Source of the DNA: Vampirovibrionales bacterium
Lineage (GTDB): Bacteria; Cyanobacteriota; Vampirovibrionia; Vampirovibrionales; JAGQHJ01
Assembly: GCA_025451145.1 (NCBI GenBank)
Contig: JANWKX010000086.1
Coordinates: forward strand, 1 to 8,940
Direction: 5' to 3'
Length of the DNA stretch: 8,940 nt
The notes below the pieces were generated by a model that saw only the letters and a program-made list of their open reading frames with translations, was not told the DNA's origin and made no database searches. This document shows, piece after piece, positions 5,834-8,940 of the stretch; the stretch's first letter is position 1, and the number at the start of each line of letters is the position of its first letter. The position numbers and the translations under genes were made by a program.

Positions 5834-6669
5834 CCAAACCTCCCGGTTAGACCATTGATAATCATTTCAATTCCTAAGCCTAAGATGACAACACTAAAAA
5901 CAATTCTAAGAATTTCTGAACGGACCTTGGTTAGAACCATAGCCCCTAATAAGGAACCGGATAAAACCCCTAGCATCACCGGAAAAGCAAGCCCAGGATC
6001 AATATACCCACGGCTCAAATATATCCCTGCACTGGCTGCAGCTGTCACCCCTATCATGAAATTACTGGTTGTCGTGGAAACTTTAAATGGGATCTTCATC
6101 ACCTGATCCATGGCAATCACTTTTAATGCACCGGAGCCAATCCCTAAAAGACTTGATAAAATCCCGGCCACCGCCATTAAACCAAATCCACCCGGAACGG
6201 ATTGGATATAATAATGCTCAGGTCCTTGGGGTGTCGGATAAGTTGAATCCAGATTCAAAGCAGCAGCCAATTTATCAGGGTGCTGGGGAATATCCTTGGG
6301 TTGACGAGGGTGCCTGGACACAATCGCTGAATGTATTAAAACCAATCCAAAAATGATTGCAATCAGTTCAGGCGAAACCCATGGGGCGATGGAAGCTCCT
6401 ATTAATGCACCCGTCACTGTTCCAATTTCCAAAAGCATGCCAACCCGTAAATTGGTAAAACCTTCTTTCACATAAGCTGAAGCGGCACCGGAGGATGTGG
6501 CAATGACTGACACCAAAGAGGCGCCAATGGCATATCGTATTTGAACATCAAAAACCAAAGTCAGTAAAGGGACCAATACAACGCCGCCCCCCAAGCCTGT
6601 CAGGGCTCCCAAAAATCCCGCAACAAAGGCACCTATTCCGATGAGATATGTCTGATGAAAAATAATCAT
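5830..6669 (-). CDS. TauE/SafE (TSUP) family anion or sulfur-compound permease
   Basis: This 279-residue membrane protein has about eight predicted helices in two related halves. The first half opens with GFLGALTGLGGGVVLVPLL (about 18-36). The second half repeats the theme at about 168-203 with GILSSLLGIGSGALKVIA followed by a K-V-S-T-T-T-S-N-F segment. This doubled glycine-rich motif and the length are typical of TauE/SafE (PF01925). Known members move sulfite, sulfoacetate, taurine-derived anions or other small organic anions; the substrate here cannot be read. A hydrophilic loop at about 117-157 separates the halves. An in-frame TAG sits immediately before the ATG, so no ATG start can lie upstream. 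The ribosome site is weak. It ends in an ATGA overlap with DUF1634, forming a two-gene operon. Confidence 0.92.
   Translation of the reverse strand: MIIFHQTYLIGIGAFVAGFLGALTGLGGGVVLVPLLTLVFDVQIRYAIGASLVSVIATSSGAASAYVKEGFTNLRVGMLLEIGTVTGALIGASIAPWVSPELIAIIFGLVLIHSAIVSRHPRQPKDIPQHPDKLAAALNLDSTYPTPQGPEHYYIQSVPGGFGLMAVAGILSSLLGIGSGALKVIAMDQVMKIPFKVSTTTSNFMIGVTAAASAGIYLSRGYIDPGLAFPVMLGVLSGSLLGAMVLTKVRSEILRIVFSVVILGLGIEMIINGLTGRFG
5838..5844 (-). promoter_or_regulatory. Strong ribosome binding site for the DUF1634 gene inside the TSUP gene
   Basis: GGGAGGT lies within the last codons of the TSUP gene, about 5 bases before the DUF1634 ATG at 5833. It is much stronger than the site of the upstream gene, so the small partner may be made in equal or greater amounts. 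Confidence 0.75.
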
Positions 6670-6853
6670 CTACAATTTACCAAATAACTCATATGACATC
6701 AGAATCACCCACACAAGTTGACCTGCAAGTAGAATCTGACTGAACCGTCATACCCTGGTTAATCAAATATTCGCAACATTATTTTCGTTCGAGTAAAACA
6801 ATCCATCCGCACATCTTATATTTCGTTGACCCAATGTGAAGAAAGACCCAAAG

Positions 6854-6882
6854 AAAAAACAAGTATGCCTCCCTCCAAGGCA
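6854..6882 (-). terminator. Possible intrinsic terminator after the efflux adaptor gene
   Basis: On the minus strand TGCCT (6882-6878) and AGGCA (6870-6866) form a 5-bp stem with a 7-base loop. A T-rich stretch that includes six T in a row (6859-6854) begins a few bases later. It lies 16 bases past the adaptor stop. The stem is short and the T-run is slightly displaced, so this is only moderately convincing. Confidence 0.4.
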
Positions 6883-6897
6883 ATCATCAAGAAGATA

Positions 6898-8085
6898 TTA
6901 TTTCGTGGACATCGATACTAATTGAGGATTGATCATCGAACCATCTCGAATTTCATCTGTCCCTTTCAAAACAAGCTTATCGCCGGGTTTTAAGTTTCCA
7001 AAAACTTCTACATTATCGCCATCCGTGTAGCCCGTGTGGACATTGACCCAGTCAGCTCTGCCATTTCTATCCACAATGACAAAGGTCCGTTCGGTAGTTG
7101 ATATAACAGCAGTGCTTGGGACCACAAAGGTCGCCTTATTTCTTTCAATGGGCCACTTCACTTCAGCATACATTCCTGGTGATAAAACCCGTTCTGGATT
7201 TGTCACATCCAATTCGACCGTTTCTGTTCTGTTTTTTTTATCAACCGAGTAGGCTGGACGCTCAATCACACCATAAAAAGTCCTATCAGGATAGGTAGAA
7301 ACCGTAAATGGAACTTTCATCCCAATCCGAACGGTCTCATAAAAACGTTCAGGAATAGAAACATCCAAACGAAGCTTAGAGAGTTCAGAGATTTTAAAGA
7401 TCGGTTTCGTCGCACCCGCACCTGAGGGTCCAACCAAAGCCCCTGGGTGAAGGTCACGCTCTGTGACAACCCCGGTAATCGGCGCTGTAATTGATAAGTA
7501 ACTTTGGATCTTTTTCAAAGATTGAACACCCGCAATATCCGCCTGCTTAGACTCAGCCACAGCATGGACATGAGATAACGCAGCTTGAGCTGTCATTTTA
7601 GCCACTTCTAACTCATTTTCAGAAATAACGCCCGGGACTTCGGCAGCCTTTTTAAGACGTTCATAGACCTCTTTTTCAGAGAAATATTTTGCTCTTGCCT
7701 CAGTTTCTTGGGCATTGGCCATCTTTACTTTGGACTGGGCTTGAGCAACCTGAGCTTCAAGTTCAGGCGCAATAACCGTTGCAAGCACTTCTCCTTGACG
7801 TATGGAAGAACCTCTATCTACAAAAATGTTTTGAATAAATCCTTCCACCTTTGGAAACACATCCACTTCTTCAAATGGAACCAGTTCCGCTGGGAAGGTC
7901 ACCTTTTTCTCAAAAACTGTGGGTTCAAGGTTAAAAACCGGGACAGTCACAACAGTCTGAGTTTCTTGTGCAGCCGCAGTTTGATCAGCAGATGCTTTTT
8001 CTTTGGCTGGCGAATGGGCACAAGCCGTAAAGGCTAAACATAGAACGAGACTGGATGCAAATAGCCACCGAATTGAAGACGTCAT
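6898..8085 (-). CDS. RND efflux periplasmic adaptor (membrane fusion protein), probable lipoprotein
   Basis: Starting at the ATG at 8085 gives 395 residues. Residues 1-22 form a signal peptide with a hydrophobic core and F-T-A-C at 19-22, a lipobox-like site with Cys22 as the probable lipid anchor. Phe at -3 is unusual. The rest follows the AcrA/HlyD plan: first lipoyl half about 66-109 (VFPKVEGFIQNIFVDRGSSI), an alpha-hairpin about 105-195, second lipoyl half about 195-236 (ITAPITGVVTERDLHPGALV), a beta-barrel about 237-311, and a membrane-proximal domain about 315-386. It links the inner-membrane pump to an outer-membrane channel. AGGA 6 bases upstream supports this start. Readings from 8130 or 8193 would put 15 or 36 extra residues before the signal peptide. 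It lies 37 bases after the pump's stop. No outer-membrane channel gene follows, and the exported substrate is unknown. Confidence 0.93.
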   Translation of the reverse strand: MTSSIRWLFASSLVLCLAFTACAHSPAKEKASADQTAAAQETQTVVTVPVFNLEPTVFEKKVTFPAELVPFEEVDVFPKVEGFIQNIFVDRGSSIRQGEVLATVIAPELEAQVAQAQSKVKMANAQETEARAKYFSEKEVYERLKKAAEVPGVISENELEVAKMTAQAALSHVHAVAESKQADIAGVQSLKKIQSYLSITAPITGVVTERDLHPGALVGPSGAGATKPIFKISELSKLRLDVSIPERFYETVRIGMKVPFTVSTYPDRTFYGVIERPAYSVDKKNRTETVELDVTNPERVLSPGMYAEVKWPIERNKATFVVPSTAVISTTERTFVIVDRNGRADWVNVHTGYTDGDNVEVFGNLKPGDKLVLKGTDEIRDGSMINPQLVSMSTK

Positions 8086-8089
8086 GTTT

Positions 8090-8100
8090 CTTCCTACCTT
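8090..8100 (-). promoter_or_regulatory. Ribosome binding site fixing the start of the efflux adaptor
   Basis: AAGGTAGGAAG on the minus strand places AGGA 6 bases before the ATG at 8085. That start puts the hydrophobic signal peptide at the very N-terminus. The in-frame ATGs at 8130 and 8193 lack a similarly spaced site. Confidence 0.75.
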
Positions 8101-8122
8101 GATTTTTCTGATACTCATACGT

Positions 8123-8940
8123 TTACTCATTGTTTCTGCGCTCGCCTCCCGTCCGACGTTCATCAATGGCCACCCGTCCATGGAAAAGCTCATCCGGGCC
8201 TTCTAATGTAACAGAGGTATCTCTCTGAAAATGAGCACTTTCAGGATCATCGGGATTAAGCGAAGGCGATTTAACCGACGCATTAGACTGCACCCATGCA
8301 AAGACCACTGGCAATACAGCCAAAACCGCGACAGTAGAAGCCAAAATCCCACCAATTACCGCGCGTCCTAAAGGCGCAGATTGACCACCCCCTTCGCCAA
8401 GACCGCTGGCCATTGGAACCATCCCCACAACCATGGCCAAACTGGTCATTAAAATTGGTCTTAACCGACTCTTGGCACCTTCAATGGCGGCTTCAACAGA
8501 GGCATGCCAGGCCCTTCGATAATCTTCCGCCATAGTGACTAACAAAATCGCGTTAGCAACCGAGACACCCATCGACATAATGGCGCCCATCGCCGATTGA
8601 ATGTTAAAGGTTGTCCCCGTCATAAAGAGCAAGATACAAACACCGCTCAATACGGCAGGAATGGTCGACACAACGACGAAGGATAGCTTAAATGACTGGA
8701 AGTTGGCTGCTAGCAGTAAGAAAATAGCGATAATCGCCAGGGCTAATCCAGAAACAAGCTCGGTCATAGTATCCTGCATCAGCTTGAGCTGACCACGGAC
8801 CAACACATGTACACCGCGAGGGGGCGTTCCAGCATCTTCAATAGCCTTATTCACCGCTTTGGCTGTAGCACCCAAGTCTTTATTCTGAATGTTGGCCGTT
8901 AAAGTAACCATCCGTTGGCTATTAAGACGATCAATCTCAC
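8123..8940 (-). CDS. RND-family efflux pump inner-membrane subunit (AcrB-like), C-terminal part
   Basis: The frame is open to the window edge, so only the last 271 residues or so are visible; a full RND pump has about 1,000-1,050. The visible part starts at the end of the second porter region (EIDRLNSQRMVTLTANI). It then gives five membrane helices matching TM8-TM12: LALAIIAIFLLLAANFQSF, FVVVSTIPAVLSGVCILLFM, the GAIMSMGVSVANAILLV helix, LRPILMTSLAMVVGMVPMAS, and VIGGILASTVAVLAVLPVVF. The conserved NAILLV and RLRPILMTSLA motifs are diagnostic of RND transporters. It exports substrates by proton antiport across the envelope with the adaptor encoded next. After TM12 there is a hydrophilic tail of about 60 residues ending in ERRTGGERRNNE. 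Internal methionines such as the one at 8911 are not the start. Drug, solvent or metal specificity cannot be assigned from this half. Confidence 0.95.
   Translation of the reverse strand, partial: EIDRLNSQRMVTLTANIQNKDLGATAKAVNKAIEDAGTPPRGVHVLVRGQLKLMQDTMTELVSGLALAIIAIFLLLAANFQSFKLSFVVVSTIPAVLSGVCILLFMTGTTFNIQSAMGAIMSMGVSVANAILLVTMAEDYRRAWHASVEAAIEGAKSRLRPILMTSLAMVVGMVPMASGLGEGGGQSAPLGRAVIGGILASTVAVLAVLPVVFAWVQSNASVKSPSLNPDDPESAHFQRDTSVTLEGPDELFHGRVAIDERRTGGERRNNE

Noticed and set aside
6689..6751. A 20-residue minus-strand frame with two Cys codons upstream of the TSUP gene, as a possible cysteine leader peptide
   Set aside because: There is no ribosome site at workable spacing, the Cys codons are not adjacent, and no attenuator hairpin was seen.
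6720..6780. TTGCGA with TATGAC, 18 bases apart, as the TSUP promoter
   Set aside because: Each hexamer matches only four of six consensus positions, which is too weak to annotate.
8086..8193. N-terminal extension of the efflux adaptor from ATG 8193 or 8130
   Set aside because: It would overlap the pump gene and put 15-36 polar residues ahead of the signal peptide. The ATG at 8085 has a better ribosome site.

Overview
This window looks like ordinary chromosome from a Gram-negative bacterium. It holds the end of a tripartite RND efflux pump, a lipoprotein-type periplasmic adaptor and an O-antigen-ligase/polymerase-family membrane protein, all of which imply an outer membrane or comparable surface-polymer machinery. 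The DNA is slightly AT-rich by eye. Taxon cannot be fixed from sequence alone. The response regulator's wording (a GADAYCMKD stretch followed by a WLDP motif) reminds me of regulators from Cyanobacteriota and their non-photosynthetic relatives, but that is recall and weak evidence. No rRNA, tRNA, CRISPR array, transposase or integrase was seen.

Layout: nine protein genes, two of them cut by the window edges. Only the first is on the plus strand; the other eight are on the minus strand. From left to right: the C-terminal part of a coiled-coil protein with a phage-protein-like C-terminal motif (1-644, +); a small exported protein with a possible carbohydrate-binding beta-sandwich end (641-1210, -), which meets the first gene tail to tail with a 4-base overlap; an orphan NarL/LuxR-type response regulator (1491-2219, -); a roughly 320-base gap with a perfect hairpin and one copy of a repeated motif; a 79-residue two-helix membrane protein (2539-2778, -); an O-antigen ligase/polymerase-family protein (2939-4414, -); a gap with an inverted repeat, a second copy of the motif and a good terminator; a histone-H1-like basic protein (4638-5213, -); a DUF1634 membrane protein (5438-5833, -) translationally coupled to a TauE/SafE-family (TSUP) anion transporter (5830-6669, -); and an RND efflux adaptor (6898-8085, -) directly downstream of the RND pump (8123-8940, -, cut by the window end).

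How the genes fit together: two operon-like units are convincing. The RND pump and adaptor are about 40 bases apart if the best start is used. The TSUP and DUF1634 genes share an ATGA stop/start junction. The histone-like gene appears to end its own transcript at a strong intrinsic terminator. The surface-polysaccharide gene, the small membrane protein, the response regulator and the exported protein lie in the same direction but are separated by gaps of 160-320 bases, so a common role is only a possibility.

I found no good evidence for an undescribed multi-gene system. The points most worth following are the domain order of the histone-like protein, the DUF1634-TSUP coupling, the pump-before-adaptor gene order, and a 13-base motif repeated upstream of two genes.
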